Assembly: GCA_030705745.1 (NCBI GenBank)
Contig: JAUZPT010000216.1
Coordinates: 1 to 5,500, forward strand
From: Bacillota bacterium
GTDB taxonomy: Bacteria; Bacillota; Bacilli; Bacillales; Cytobacillaceae
DNA length: 5,500 nt
Direction: 5' to 3'
In this document: piece by piece, positions 5,380 to 5,500 of the stretch
Layout of the letters: every line of letters starts with the position of its first letter
Numbering within the stretch: the stretch's first letter is position 1
The notes under the pieces: model-generated
The model's database searches: none
Told to the model about the DNA's origin: nothing
The model's input: only the letters and a program-made list of their open reading frames with translations
Translations under genes and position numbers: made by a program

Positions 5380-5500
5380 ATGGAGATACAGCGCGGGACA
5401 TCTACGAGTAAAGTGGTGAAAGCAAATAAAAATGCACTTTTAAAATCAATTCTAATCATCACGATTTTACTCAGTTTTACAGTGTTATTAGGGGGAGGAT
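5380..5500 (+). CDS. norB: Quinol-dependent nitric oxide reductase, N-terminal fragment
   Basis: An open frame starts at ATG 5380 with an AAAGGG ribosome site ten bases upstream and leaves the window after 40 codons. The visible peptide is a polar start (MEIQRGTSTSKVVKANKN) followed by a hydrophobic segment (about 20-38, LLKSILIITILLSFTVLLGG). This pattern closely resembles, from memory, the N-terminus of Geobacillus qNor, in which a first membrane helix precedes the fused cytochrome c-like domain. qNor reduces two NO to N2O at the cytoplasmic membrane using quinol electrons and has heme b, heme b3 and non-heme iron. The upstream Crp/Fnr box and the divergent Crp-DUF2249 operon support the assignment. 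None of the catalytic part is inside the window, so another membrane protein is not excluded. Confidence 0.72.
   Translation, partial: MEIQRGTSTSKVVKANKNALLKSILIITILLSFTVLLGGG

Overview
The window looks like chromosomal DNA from a low-G+C, Gram-positive Bacillaceae-type bacterium able to reduce nitric oxide. This rests on strong AGGAGG-type ribosome sites, sigma-A-like promoters, a 642-residue YpvA/DinG-type helicase, and an operon built around a Crp/Fnr regulator that diverges from what appears to be a quinol-dependent nitric oxide reductase gene. Nothing fixes the genus.

Left end (1-439): no gene is visible. Bases 1 to about 240 hold five copies (the first cut by the window edge, the last decayed) of a 52/53-bp tandem hairpin repeat in which one linker is exactly inverted. 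The remainder leads into a clear promoter (TTGACA, 17 bp, TAAGAT) for the helicase. Bases 440-2368 (+) encode the Fe-S superfamily 2 helicase, which ends at a probable two-way terminator (2372-2407).

Minus strand, 5162 down to 2424: five tightly packed genes form a likely operon. In order they are a Crp/Fnr-family regulator, two small DUF2249 proteins (overlapping by 4 bases), a 12-helix membrane protein resembling a degenerate heme-copper oxidase subunit I, and a MIP18/DUF59 Fe-S assembly-type protein. Start sites for the last two were moved inward on the basis of ribosome binding sites.

Right end: a 217-bp divergent spacer (5163-5379) carries a near-perfect TGTGA-N6-TCACA box, an adjacent Fur-like box, a weaker second TGTGA-type box and candidate promoters. 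The plus-strand gene starting at 5380 runs off the window; its first 40 residues resemble the N-terminus of Bacillaceae qNor. The picture is an NO-reduction module: a regulator probably controls the divergent reductase and its own operon, whose other products may assist metal-centre assembly, electron transfer or NO handling. Those auxiliary roles are inferred from context.
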